From contig NZ_JMPS01000040.1 in the NCBI RefSeq assembly GCF_000735455.1, forward strand, positions 1 to 64,000: a stretch of DNA of 64,000 bases, in the 5' to 3' direction. A program made the translations under genes and the position numbers. Positions within the stretch are counted from its first letter, which is position 1. Every line of letters starts with the position of its first letter. Under the pieces are notes generated by a model that searched no databases, was not told where the DNA came from, and saw only the letters and a list, made by a program, of their open reading frames with translations. Shown here one piece after another: positions 50,361 through 59,454 of this stretch. The DNA is from Yokenella regensburgei ATCC 49455. Lineage in GTDB: Bacteria; Pseudomonadota; Gammaproteobacteria; Enterobacterales; Enterobacteriaceae.

Positions 50361-52352
50361 TTACAGCAGTTCTTTCGCTTTCGCGACTACGTTTTCGACG
50401 GTGAAGCCGAACTCAACGAACAGCTGTTCCGCCGGAGCTGATTCACCGAAGGTGGTCATGCCGACGATAGCGCCGTTCAGGCCCACGTATTTGAACCAGT
50501 AGTCAGCGATACCCGCTTCAATGGCCACACGGGCAGAAACGGCTTTCGGCAGTACGGATTCACGGTACGCGGCATCCTGCTTCTCGAACGCGTCGGTAGA
50601 CGGCATGGAGACCACGCGCGCTTTCACGCCTTCGGCAGTCAGTTTTTCCCACGCGGCAACCGCCAGCTCAACTTCAGAGCCGGTCGCGATGAAGATAAGC
50701 TGCGGCTGACCGTCGCAATCTTTCAGCACGTAACCACCGCGAGCGATATCCGCCAGCTGTTTCTCGGTACGATCCTGCTGTGCCAGGTTCTGACGGGAGA
50801 GGATAAGCGCGGTCGGGCCATCGTGACGCTCAACGCCATATTTCCATGCCACAGCAGATTCAACCTGGTCACACGGACGCCACAGGCTCATGTTCGGCGT
50901 CACGCGCAGAGAGGCAATCTGCTCAACCGGCTGGTGAGTCGGGCCATCTTCGCCAAGACCGATAGAGTCATGGGTGTAAACCATCACCTGACGCTGCTTC
51001 ATCAGCGCAGCCATACGTACCGCGTTACGCGCGTACTCGACGAACATCAGGAAGGTGGAGGTGTACGGCAGGAAACCACCGTGCAGGGAGATACCGTTAG
51101 CGATAGCGGTCATACCGAATTCGCGCACGCCGTAATGGATGTAGTTACCCGCTGCATCTTCGTTGATTGGCTTAGAACCAGACCACAGGGTCAGGTTAGA
51201 AGGTGCCAGGTCAGCGGAACCGCCAAGGAACTCAGGCAACAGCGGGCCAAAGGCTTCAATCGCGTTCTGAGAAGCTTTACGGCTGGCGATTTTCGCCGGG
51301 TTAGCCTGCAGCTTAGCGATCCACTCCTGCGCTTTCGCGGCGAAGTCAGCCGGCATTTCACCCTTCATACGACGGGTAAATTCAGCGGCTTCCTGCGGGA
51401 AGGCTTTCGCATAAGCAGCGAACTTCTGGTTCCAGGCAGATTCTTTCGCCTGGCCTGCTTCTTTAGCATCCCACTGCGCATAGATTTCAGACGGGATTTC
51501 GAACGGAGCGTATTTCCAGCCCAGCTGTTCACGAGTTGCAGCAACTTCTGCATCACCCAGCGGCGCGCCGTGGGAGTCGTGAGTACCGGCTTTGTTCGGA
51601 GAACCGAAACCGATAATGGTTTTGCACATCAGCAGGGACGGTTTGTCGGTCACTGCACGCGCTTCTTCAACCGCACGTTTGATAGCGGCCGCGTCATGAC
51701 CGTCTACGCCACGCACAACGTGCCAGCCGTAGGCTTCAAAGCGCTTCGCGGTATCGTCGGTGAACCAGCCTTCAACGTGACCATCAATGGAGATACCGTT
51801 GTCGTCGTAGAACGCAACCAGTTTGCCCAGTTTCAGGGTGCCCGCCAGGGAGCACACTTCGTGGGAGATACCTTCCATCATGCAGCCATCGCCCATGAAG
51901 GCGTAGGTGAAGTGATCAACGATGTCGTGACCCGGACGGTTAAACTGTGCTGCAAGGGTTTTCTCTGCGATAGCCATACCTACGGCGTTGGCAATACCCT
52001 GACCCAGCGGACCAGTAGTGGTCTCAACACCGGCGGTGTAACCCACTTCCGGGTGGCCCGGCGTTTTGGAGTGCAGCTGACGGAAGTTCATCAGCTCAGA
52101 CATCGGCAGGTCGTAGCCGGTGAGGTGCAGCAGGCTATAAATCAGCATAGAGCCGTGGCCATTGGACAGCACGAAACGGTCGCGGTCTGCCCAGGCTGGG
52201 TTCTGCGGGTTGTGGTTCAGGAAATCACGCCACAGGACTTCGGCAATGTCAGCCATGCCCATCGGGGCACCCGGGTGACCAGACTTGGCTTTTTGTACTG
52301 CGTCCATGCTCAACGCACGAATAGCATTGGCAAGCTCTTTACGTGAGGACAT
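50361..52352 (-). CDS. tktA: Transketolase A
   Basis: Thiamine-diphosphate enzyme of the pentose phosphate pathway. 663 aa from [35 protein letters not shown] at 52352. Cofactor motif [21 protein letters not shown] ... FYDDNGIS, and transketolase motif [20 protein letters not shown]. Divergent from loiP. Confidence 0.98.
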   Translation of the reverse strand: MSSRKELANAIRALSMDAVQKAKSGHPGAPMGMADIAEVLWRDFLNHNPQNPAWADRDRFVLSNGHGSMLIYSLLHLTGYDLPMSELMNFRQLHSKTPGHPEVGYTAGVETTTGPLGQGIANAVGMAIAEKTLAAQFNRPGHDIVDHFTYAFMGDGCMMEGISHEVCSLAGTLKLGKLVAFYDDNGISIDGHVEGWFTDDTAKRFEAYGWHVVRGVDGHDAAAIKRAVEEARAVTDKPSLLMCKTIIGFGSPNKAGTHDSHGAPLGDAEVAATREQLGWKYAPFEIPSEIYAQWDAKEAGQAKESAWNQKFAAYAKAFPQEAAEFTRRMKGEMPADFAAKAQEWIAKLQANPAKIASRKASQNAIEAFGPLLPEFLGGSADLAPSNLTLWSGSKPINEDAAGNYIHYGVREFGMTAIANGISLHGGFLPYTSTFLMFVEYARNAVRMAALMKQRQVMVYTHDSIGLGEDGPTHQPVEQIASLRVTPNMSLWRPCDQVESAVAWKYGVERHDGPTALILSRQNLAQQDRTEKQLADIARGGYVLKDCDGQPQLIFIATGSEVELAVAAWEKLTAEGVKARVVSMPSTDAFEKQDAAYRESVLPKAVSARVAIEAGIADYWFKYVGLNGAIVGMTTFGESAPAEQLFVEFGFTVENVVAKAKELL

Positions 52353-52636
52353 TTTGACTCCAGATCGGACTGTTGAAGGCCATGCCAAAACGACTTGACG
52401 ACAGCGCGTTTTGGGCTATGCCGGAAAAAAGTGTGAACAATGTAACCCAAGCGGCTGGTCATGTACATGGAGCATCCTTTTGGCCCTTAAGAAATCTCTG
52501 GATCACGCTCGCATGTTGCGCAATCTGCTCGCTCGCTTGTTGTTATTTTCTTTATACTTCCGCCACGGTCCGTTGCCGAAGGCGGCAGATCTTTTTTTCA
52601 GAATCATCACAACCTGGTCGTGCGGAAGAGAACCAA

Positions 52637-53395
52637 ATGAAAATTCGCCTTGCTTTAGTCGCTGTTGGGATGGCTACGCTGTTAACCGGCTGCCAGAATA
52701 TGGATTCAAACGCGCTGCTAGGCTCAGGCGCCGAGGCGTTTCAGGCCTGGTCCCTGTCGGATGCCCAGGTTAAAGCCCTGAGCGATCAGGCCTGTAAAGA
52801 GATGGATTCCAAAGCGACCATCGCCCCGGACACCAGTGATTACGCCAAACGCCTCGGCAAAATTGCCGCCGCATTGGGCGACAACATCAATGGTCAACCG
52901 GTGAACTACAAGGTTTATGTGGCTAAAGACGTGAACGCCTTTGCCATGGCAAACGGCTGTATCCGCGTCTACAGCGGCCTGATGGACATCATGAACGACA
53001 ACGAAGTTGAAGCGGTTATTGGCCACGAGATGGGCCACGTTGCGCTCGGCCACGTGAAGAAGGGTATGCAGGTGGCGCTCGGGACTAACGCCCTGCGCGC
53101 GGCAGCAGCTTCAGCGGGCGGTATGGTCGGCAGCCTGTCACAATCGCAGCTTGGCGATCTCGGTGAAAAACTGGTGAACTCACAGTTCTCTCAGCGCCAG
53201 GAGTCCGAAGCGGATGACTACTCTTACGATCTGTTGCGCAAACGCGGCATCAACCCATCGGGTCTGGCCACCAGCTTCGAGAAACTGGCGAAACTGGAAG
53301 CGGGCCGTCAGAGCTCCATGTTTGACGATCACCCGGCCTCTGCGGAACGTGCCCAGCACATCCGCGACCGTATGGCAGCAGACGGAATTAAGTAA
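52637..53395 (+). CDS. loiP: LoiP (YggG), outer-membrane lipoprotein metalloprotease
   Basis: M48-family Zn peptidase induced by low osmolarity. 252 aa from MKIRLALVAVGMATLLTGCQN at 52637; lipobox LTGC. Active site VIGHEMGHVALGH (HExxH) and third ligand Glu in QRQESEADDYS. A longer frame upstream is not conserved. In E. coli speB-speA follow nearby; here a catabolic cluster comes next. Confidence 0.96.
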   Translation: MKIRLALVAVGMATLLTGCQNMDSNALLGSGAEAFQAWSLSDAQVKALSDQACKEMDSKATIAPDTSDYAKRLGKIAAALGDNINGQPVNYKVYVAKDVNAFAMANGCIRVYSGLMDIMNDNEVEAVIGHEMGHVALGHVKKGMQVALGTNALRAAAASAGGMVGSLSQSQLGDLGEKLVNSQFSQRQESEADDYSYDLLRKRGINPSGLATSFEKLAKLEAGRQSSMFDDHPASAERAQHIRDRMAADGIK

Positions 53396-53407
53396 GTTTT
53401 CTCTCTG

Positions 53408-53432
53408 ACCCTCTCCCTAAGGGAGAGGGTTT
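53408..53432 (+). terminator. Terminator of loiP (CCCTCTCCC family)
   Basis: Perfect 10-bp arms ACCCTCTCCC/GGGAGAGGGT with a TAA loop, followed by TTTCT; 13 bp after the loiP stop and just before the convergent end of the catabolic cluster. Confidence 0.8.
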
Positions 53433-53440
53433 TCTGTCTG

Positions 53441-55081
53441 TCAATACAGCGTTTTCTGCGGCGGTCCGGCAAAGCGCAGGGCACCGATTTTGTCCATCCG
53501 AACTTCCACCACCGACGGCCCCGGCGTTGCCAGTGCTTCCGTCATCACCGCCTGAAAATCATCCGCACTTTCGACGCTCCACGCCTGCAATCCCATAGCC
53601 TGTGCCAGTTGGGTGAAATCCGGGGTGTGCAGCTCGTTGTAATACTGACGTCCACCGAAGTATTTATCCTGGATGCCGCGCATCACGCCATAGCCGCCGT
53701 CATTCATGATAAGCAGTGTGAGGTTAGCCTTCTCCTGCGCCATCGTCGCCATTTCACCAAGGTTCAGACTAAGCCCGCCGTCGCCAACCAGGCCAACGAC
53801 CTTACGTCGTGGGTTTGCTACCGCGGTGCCAATCGCCATCGGCAGTCCCATGCCGATCGCCCCTGCCAGCGAATGAATATTGCAAAGCGGAGCCTGCGCC
53901 CGGAACAGACGGCTGCCCCACAGGCTGCCGGAAACGGTGATATCTCGCACCAGGATCCCGTCAGCGGGTAACGCACTGGCGATGGCGTCACTGAGGCGGG
54001 CGTAAGGTCCGCACTGCTCGCGTAGCCCCTGTTCGGCGATAGACACCGCTTCGCGCACCTGCAGATCCCACTGCGTGTTGCCCCATACCCGGCCCTGCAC
54101 CCTTGAGGCCAGCGCGGTGAGTAATTCACGGCAGTCCGCCGTCAGGGTGTTTTCCATCAGGTAATTACGGCTCGCCGCCGCCGGATCGATATCAATCTGA
54201 ACTCGCGGCTCCGGCAGCGCCAGCGTCCAGGAGCGCGTTTCGTTGCTGCGCAGGCGAGACCCAGCCACCAGGGTAAAATCACACTGCCCCAGCAGCGCTT
54301 CAACCGACGGCGAGTTATGAAACGCCCGCAGGCTCGCCGGGTGCGAATCGGCTAAAATGCCACGCCCATGGGTGCTGGAAATCACCGTCATTCCAGCATC
54401 TGCCAGCTTTTTGACCGCATCCAGACAATGCAGCGCCCCACCGCCCAACCACAGCAGCGGCTGTTTCGCACGGTTGAGCTGCGCCCACAGCGCATCAACA
54501 TCGGCGTCGTTCACCACGGCAGCCGGTGTCGGTTTCACCGGCATCGTCACCAGTGAACGCGGTATCATCGCGCTCTGAATATCGATGGGGATTTCTACCG
54601 AGACGGGTCCGCACGGCGGCGTCTGCGCCTCCTGAATTGCCTTATGCAGAATGGCGATGGCCTGGTTAGCGCTGCTGACGCGATACGCCCGTTTTGAGCT
54701 TGCCTTCAGGAACGTCAGCTGATCGCGGGTTTCGTGGATAAACCCGGTGTCGGCATCAAGCCAGGCTTTCTCCACCTGACCGGTCAAATGCAGCAGCGGC
54801 GTCGAGGCGTTCAGCGCTTCTACCAGCGCCCCCACCGCGTTGCCAGCCCCGGCCCCCGTGCTGGTCAGCGCGACCCCAAGCCCGGTGAAACGCCCATGGG
54901 CATCCGCCATGGTCACTGCCCCGGCCTCGCCGCGGGAAGGGACAAAACGAATTTTCTCTCGCTGACCAATCGCATCGGCAATCGGCAGGTTGTGAATAGA
55001 GATAACGCCGTACAGCGCGTCAACCTGATAGTGTTCAAGTGTTCTGGCGATGGCCTCGCCCACGGAAATCATGTCACTCAT
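53441..55081 (-). CDS. Thiamine-diphosphate-dependent decarboxylase/carboligase of the catabolic cluster
   Basis: 546 aa, acetolactate-synthase/benzoylformate-decarboxylase superfamily. Catalytic Glu in VPSRGEAGAVTMADAHGRFTG (about residue 52), central domain LLWLGGGALH, and cofactor motif GLVGDGGLSLNLGEMATMAQEKANLTLLIMNDGG (GDG...N). The lack of an N-terminal FAD-type signature and context suggest a 2-oxo-acid decarboxylase feeding the aldehyde dehydrogenase next to it. Substrate unknown. Last gene of the eleven-gene operon, 14 bp after the dehydrogenase. A homologue occurs as a 'probable decarboxylase' in the Pseudomonas aeruginosa cluster I recall as PA3504-PA3511. Confidence 0.85.
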   Translation of the reverse strand: MSDMISVGEAIARTLEHYQVDALYGVISIHNLPIADAIGQREKIRFVPSRGEAGAVTMADAHGRFTGLGVALTSTGAGAGNAVGALVEALNASTPLLHLTGQVEKAWLDADTGFIHETRDQLTFLKASSKRAYRVSSANQAIAILHKAIQEAQTPPCGPVSVEIPIDIQSAMIPRSLVTMPVKPTPAAVVNDADVDALWAQLNRAKQPLLWLGGGALHCLDAVKKLADAGMTVISSTHGRGILADSHPASLRAFHNSPSVEALLGQCDFTLVAGSRLRSNETRSWTLALPEPRVQIDIDPAAASRNYLMENTLTADCRELLTALASRVQGRVWGNTQWDLQVREAVSIAEQGLREQCGPYARLSDAIASALPADGILVRDITVSGSLWGSRLFRAQAPLCNIHSLAGAIGMGLPMAIGTAVANPRRKVVGLVGDGGLSLNLGEMATMAQEKANLTLLIMNDGGYGVMRGIQDKYFGGRQYYNELHTPDFTQLAQAMGLQAWSVESADDFQAVMTEALATPGPSVVEVRMDKIGALRFAGPPQKTLY

Positions 55082-55095
55082 AGCTCACCCTTTTT

Positions 55096-56565
55096 TTAGT
55101 CGCACCAGTGGTTGATGCCGTTCCCCGTCGCCAGATAAACGCTCTTCTGCTGCATCCAGGCTTTAAGTCCCTGAATGCCCTTCTCGCGGCCCAGACCGCT
55201 CTCTTTGAAACCACCAAACGGGGTTGAAACAGAGAAAACTTTATAGGTGTTGATCCACACCGTTCCGGCCTCCAGCTGTTCACTCAGGCGCAGCGCGCGC
55301 CCGCTGTCGCGCGTCCAGATACCGGCTGCCAGGCCGTATACCGAATCGTTCGCTTCCGCGATAAGCTCGGCTTCATCGCGAAACGGCATGGCTACCAGCA
55401 CCGGGCCGAAAATCTCCTCCCGGCAGGTACGCGCCTGATTGTTCAGTCCTTCGATAATGGTCGGCTGGAAGTAGCTACCACCAGCAAGCTGTGGATCCGC
55501 CGGAACCTCACCGCCGCACAGCACCCGGCCACCCTCCTGCTGGGCCAGCGCCACGTAGTTCATCACGCTCTGGCGATGTTTCTGGTTGATAAGCGGGCCG
55601 ACGTGGGTGCCTTCGGTAAACGGGTTACCAATGCGCAAACCGCGCGTCAGCTCCAGCAGACGGGCCATCAGCGGTGCATATACATGCTGATGAACAAACA
55701 GTCTTGAACCGGCGATACAGGCCTGGCCGCCGGAGCTGAAGATGCCATAGCAGATACCGCGCGCGGCCTGCTCGATATCTGCGTCTTCCAGCACGATGGT
55801 TGGCGATTTACCGCCAAGCTCTAATGACGCCGGGATCAGTTTTTCTGCCGCCACATGCGCCAGATGACGGCCGGTGTTTGTACCGCCGGTAAACGAGATT
55901 TTGCGCACCCTCGGATGGCGCGCCAGCGCGTCACCAATCACCGATCCTTTACCCGGCAGCACGCTCAGTAATCCTGCGGGGAGCCCGGCTTGCTCGAAGA
56001 TGCGCGCCAGCTCCAGCGCCATCAGTGGCGTTGCTTCGGCAGGCTTGAGGATCACCGCGTTTCCCGCCGCAATCGCCGGGGCAATTTTCTGCATTTCGCT
56101 GGCGATGGGGGAATTCCACGGCGTAATGGCGGCCACCACGCCCAGCGGCTCATAGCGGCTGAAGGTCAATACCTGCGCAATACGCGGCGTTGGCAGCTCG
56201 CCCTCCAGCAGTTCGCAGGCGGCGGCAAAATAGCGGGCGGTTCCGGCAGCGCTCAGCACCAGTCCCCGGGTTTCCGCCAGCGGTTTACCGTTATCACGGC
56301 TCTGCATCTGCGCCAGTTCGTCCACCCGCGCCTCTATCTCGTTCGCGACGTGGTGCAAAATCCTCGCCCGCTGGTGCGGCAGCGCGTTGCGCCAGGCCGG
56401 TGCTCGCCAGGCACGTTCACCTACCGCAATCGCCTCTTCGAGATCGTCGAGGCTTGCTGCATTAAGCGTGGCGTTGAGCGATCCATCTGCCGGGAAGTGA
56501 CTCTGCAGAACCTCCCCGCCACCCGGGCGCCATTTCCCACCAATGAAAATATCGAGAGCTTTCAT
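55096..56565 (-). CDS. NAD(P)-dependent aldehyde dehydrogenase
   Basis: 489 aa ALDH superfamily protein. Cofactor and active-site motifs: ITPWNSPIASEMQKIAPAIAAGNAVILKPAEATP, LELGGKSPTIVLEDAD (catalytic Glu), SSGGQACIAGSRLFVHQ (catalytic Cys about residue 285) and EIFGPVLVAMPF. Intact. Likely oxidises the aldehyde made by the adjacent decarboxylase. Nine bases after the aspartate-dehydrogenase-like gene. Confidence 0.93.
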   Translation of the reverse strand: MKALDIFIGGKWRPGGGEVLQSHFPADGSLNATLNAASLDDLEEAIAVGERAWRAPAWRNALPHQRARILHHVANEIEARVDELAQMQSRDNGKPLAETRGLVLSAAGTARYFAAACELLEGELPTPRIAQVLTFSRYEPLGVVAAITPWNSPIASEMQKIAPAIAAGNAVILKPAEATPLMALELARIFEQAGLPAGLLSVLPGKGSVIGDALARHPRVRKISFTGGTNTGRHLAHVAAEKLIPASLELGGKSPTIVLEDADIEQAARGICYGIFSSGGQACIAGSRLFVHQHVYAPLMARLLELTRGLRIGNPFTEGTHVGPLINQKHRQSVMNYVALAQQEGGRVLCGGEVPADPQLAGGSYFQPTIIEGLNNQARTCREEIFGPVLVAMPFRDEAELIAEANDSVYGLAAGIWTRDSGRALRLSEQLEAGTVWINTYKVFSVSTPFGGFKESGLGREKGIQGLKAWMQQKSVYLATGNGINHWCD

Positions 56566-56574
56566 GTTGTGTCC

Positions 56575-57345
56575 TTATTGCTGCGCCAGTTCACGACAGG
56601 CGCGCACCGCGCTCAGCGCCGCCAGCGTCGAGGTTTTCGGGTTACTGGCGAGCGGCAGCCCGCTCAGTTCAATATGAAATTCACCGAACAGCCCTTCCAC
56701 ATGCAGCGTGTGCGTATTGCGGGTAGTTGTCGGGTCAACCATCAGTTGCACGCGGGTTTCATCCATACCGATGCCGCCCAACGCTACGGTTGCCGCCACG
56801 TTGGCATTGGCTGGAAACAGACGCGCTGCCTCCCGCGCACTGCCTTCAAAAAAGATCTGCGCGCTGCTTACGGTGTCGAGGTTGATAAGTTTTTCCGCGT
56901 GGCTGCCGCGCCAGCTGGCTGGGCTTTTGCGCGAACGGTAAACCACCCGCTGCAGCCCTCCTTCTTTCGCCGCAGATAGACCGTCAATGCCCGCAACGGC
57001 TCCGGAAAGCAGGGTCAGTCTGCCACCAGTGTTGCGCAACCGGGCTTCAAGTTCCCGGTCGGCCAGCGCCCCGGTCGAAACCACCGCCAGATGCCAGCCC
57101 CGGCGTAAGATAGCCTCACCGTATTGCGCAACGGCCTGCTGGCTGGCGCACTCCAGCACTAAATCCGGCGTATCAGCACAGTCACCCGGCGACAGCAGCG
57201 GCATTACCGTGCCGTGAAAGCGTGCCAGAATCCCGGCATGGTGGTGCTCATGCGCCACAATCCAGCCAATAGCAACCGCCCCCGGCATACGCTCAATCAC
57301 CGCCTGCGCCATCGCTCCGTATCCCAACAGCATGATTTTTTTCAT
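56575..57345 (-). CDS. nadX: Aspartate dehydrogenase-like protein (NadX family)
   Basis: 256 aa. Rossmann start MKKIMLLGYGAMAQAVIERM, VSTGALAD, the family run LSGAVAGIDGLSAAKEGGL, FPANANVAATVALGGIGMDET, and the catalytic His in TRNTHTLHVEGLFGEF. Members oxidise aspartate to iminoaspartate/oxaloacetate or work in reverse. In some bacteria it feeds NAD synthesis; here it is embedded in a degradative operon, so its natural amino-acid substrate may differ. Confidence 0.88.
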   Translation of the reverse strand: MKKIMLLGYGAMAQAVIERMPGAVAIGWIVAHEHHHAGILARFHGTVMPLLSPGDCADTPDLVLECASQQAVAQYGEAILRRGWHLAVVSTGALADRELEARLRNTGGRLTLLSGAVAGIDGLSAAKEGGLQRVVYRSRKSPASWRGSHAEKLINLDTVSSAQIFFEGSAREAARLFPANANVAATVALGGIGMDETRVQLMVDPTTTRNTHTLHVEGLFGEFHIELSGLPLASNPKTSTLAALSAVRACRELAQQ

Positions 57346-57354
57346 CTTCGCTCC

Positions 57355-58149
57355 CTACAGATGACGGTTAAAACCGCCCGACACGTCCAGAGCCGCGCCG
57401 GTGGTAAACGAGGCCAGCGGCGAGGCAAGGAACAGCAGCGCCTGCGCCGGTTCCTGCGGCTTGCCAAGACGCTGCATGGGGATCCCGCGCTGACGGGCAA
57501 TCTCTGCCGTCCACTCACCGAAGCTCTGCTGTTTGTCGCTGCGGGCTTCAAAACGGCGTCGCCACTGGCCGGACTCCACCATGCCGAGCAGAATGGAGTT
57601 CACACGAATGCCTTTGCTAATCAGCTCCTTAGAAAGCGTCAGCGTCATGTTGAGCAGCGCCGCCCGCGCCGCCGAGGTGGCAATCATGTGCTCCTCAGGC
57701 TGAAGCGCCAGCAGGGAGTTAACGCAGGTAATCGAGGCAATATCCGAGCGCTCAAGCTGGGGGATAAACGCCTGCACCGGGTTAATGACGCCGAACAGTT
57801 TGAGTTCAGCCTCATGCAGCCAGGCCGCTCGCGGGGTATCGGCGAAGTGCGCAACATAGCCCTGACCCGCGTTATTAATAAGCATGTCGGCACCGCCGAA
57901 GCGTGTTTCCACCGCCCCGGCAAACGCCTGTATCTGCGCGTCGTCCAGCACATCGCAGCGCTGCGCCATGATTTCCGCCTGCGGATACTCGTTCATCAGC
58001 GCCGCCTGCGCGCTGGCGAGCCTGTCCGGATCTCGCCCGCAGAAAGCCACCTTTGCGCCTTCCGCCAGCAGCAGGCGCAGGGTTTCAAAACCAATACCGG
58101 ATGATCCGCCGGTCACTACCGCCACCCGTCCTTCAATTTGCGCCTGCAT
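57355..58149 (-). CDS. Short-chain dehydrogenase/reductase (first of two)
   Basis: 264 aa from MQAQIEGRVAVVTGGSSGIGFE at 58149, with AAGGAG six bases upstream; seven more codons are open. Cofactor loop TGGSSGIG, NNAG (LINNAGQGYV), but the usual Ser-Tyr-x-x-x-Lys triad is altered: the segment reads SLLALQPEEHMIATSAARAAL with no clear Tyr-x-x-x-Lys. It may be catalytically unusual or inactive as a classical SDR. Overlaps the hydrolase stop by 17 bases. Confidence 0.85.
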   Translation of the reverse strand: MQAQIEGRVAVVTGGSSGIGFETLRLLLAEGAKVAFCGRDPDRLASAQAALMNEYPQAEIMAQRCDVLDDAQIQAFAGAVETRFGGADMLINNAGQGYVAHFADTPRAAWLHEAELKLFGVINPVQAFIPQLERSDIASITCVNSLLALQPEEHMIATSAARAALLNMTLTLSKELISKGIRVNSILLGMVESGQWRRRFEARSDKQQSFGEWTAEIARQRGIPMQRLGKPQEPAQALLFLASPLASFTTGAALDVSGGFNRHL

Positions 58150-58903
58150 GGCGAACTCCTTCAACGACACGTAATAATTGTTGGTTAAACGCCTGAGGGT
58201 TATCGAGATAACAGGCGTGTCCGGCTTTCGCTAACGGCTGCCAGCCCATGCCATAGCGCAGCGCCAGGCCATAAGCCATCTCGGGCGAAGTAATGCAGTC
58301 CTGCTCGCCGCACCAGACCTCAAACGGATCGCGATAATCGCCCAGCCAGCGGTGAATATCGTCATACGCCAGCATCCGCGCTGCCGCCAGATAGCCCGCT
58401 TCCGTCAGGCGGCGCATCCCGGCCGCCACCGTCGCGATATCCTCTTCGCGCGCCCCCGGGTGCAGCAGCTTCGCCGCCCTGCTTTCGGCAAGCGCCTCTA
58501 CCCCGGCGCTGATTTGCGCTTCGCGCTTACGCCAGACCTGCTCGCGCTGGGCGGGTTCCGCCTGCCCGTAGCCCTGCGCCGGAGAAGCCAGTACCAGCGC
58601 CTGTACCCGCTGCGGGCGGCTGGCGGCAAAGGCGCTGGCCACCAGCGCCCCCAGCGAATGCCCGACCAGCACGACGCGCTCAATTCTTAGCGCATCCAGC
58701 AGCGCCGCCAGCGCATCGGCATAATCACTCGCCATCGCTTTGGTTACCGTCAGCATCGGGCTGTTGCCGTAGCCCGGCATATCCCAGGCCAGTACCCGAC
58801 AACCCGGTAACACCATTTGCTTATGCCAGGAGGACGCCCCGGAACTGATCCCGTGCAGCAGCATCACCGGCGTACCCTCTCCCTGTTCACGAAACGCGGT
58901 CAT
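58133..58903 (-). CDS. Alpha/beta-fold hydrolase (meta-cleavage-product hydrolase-like)
   Basis: 256 aa. Oxyanion HGIS, nucleophile elbow VLVGHSLGALVASAFAASRP, acid in the WCGEQDCI region and catalytic His in AKAGHACYLDNPQAFNQ. Without signal peptide, so cytoplasmic. In operons with an extradiol dioxygenase such enzymes commonly hydrolyse the ring-cleavage product; that assignment is inference. Confidence 0.88.
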   Translation of the reverse strand: MTAFREQGEGTPVMLLHGISSGASSWHKQMVLPGCRVLAWDMPGYGNSPMLTVTKAMASDYADALAALLDALRIERVVLVGHSLGALVASAFAASRPQRVQALVLASPAQGYGQAEPAQREQVWRKREAQISAGVEALAESRAAKLLHPGAREEDIATVAAGMRRLTEAGYLAAARMLAYDDIHRWLGDYRDPFEVWCGEQDCITSPEMAYGLALRYGMGWQPLAKAGHACYLDNPQAFNQQLLRVVEGVRHAGAN

Positions 58904-58913
58904 CGTCCCCTCC

Positions 58914-59444
58914 TCAGTTGCGTTTGACCTGGGCTAACGGATGGTCTGCCGGATAGGTCGGGATGTGCGGCTTCGGTGTACCGAGCATGACGCACATCAG
59001 CGCCTCTTCTTCCCCGTGGTTAAACAGCCCGCGATAGATCCCGGCTGGCACGGAGATAAGGTCACGCTCGCGCAAGACGGTTTCGGTGTAATGGTCCCCG
59101 TCCTGCACCATCAGGGTGATTTGTCCCTTCAGCATGAAGAACACCTCTTCGACGTCGTCATGCAGGTGCATGGGTCCTTCGCATTTCGCGGGCAGCACCA
59201 TGGTGGAGAAGGTGAAATGTTCAGCGGGAACGGTGTTGGTATCGTTCACCACGCCGGTTGCCCCGGTGCCGATATAACGCATCTGAGCGCGACGATATTT
59301 CGGGTCGAAGTCGGCCTGAAACTTCAGCGCATTCCAGTCATATTTACGTCCTTCAAAGCGGGCGATGCGCGATTCGATCCACGCCTCCATGGTCAGGTTG
59401 TCCGGTTTAACGACGGGTGGTTTGGTAACGGTTGAATCAGACAT
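58914..59444 (-). CDS. Cupin-domain protein
   Basis: 176 aa, single cupin fold. Metal ligands MHLHDDVEEVFFMLKG (two His, Glu) and His in GLFNHGEEEALM. Could be a dioxygenase, isomerase or decarboxylase of the pathway. Ten bases from each neighbour, same strand. Confidence 0.85.
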   Translation of the reverse strand: MSDSTVTKPPVVKPDNLTMEAWIESRIARFEGRKYDWNALKFQADFDPKYRRAQMRYIGTGATGVVNDTNTVPAEHFTFSTMVLPAKCEGPMHLHDDVEEVFFMLKGQITLMVQDGDHYTETVLRERDLISVPAGIYRGLFNHGEEEALMCVMLGTPKPHIPTYPADHPLAQVKRN

Positions 59445-59454
59445 GGCAATCTCC

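Noticed and set aside
50823..52346. 507-codon plus-strand frame opposite tktA
   Set aside because: Shadow of tktA; no recognisable domain.
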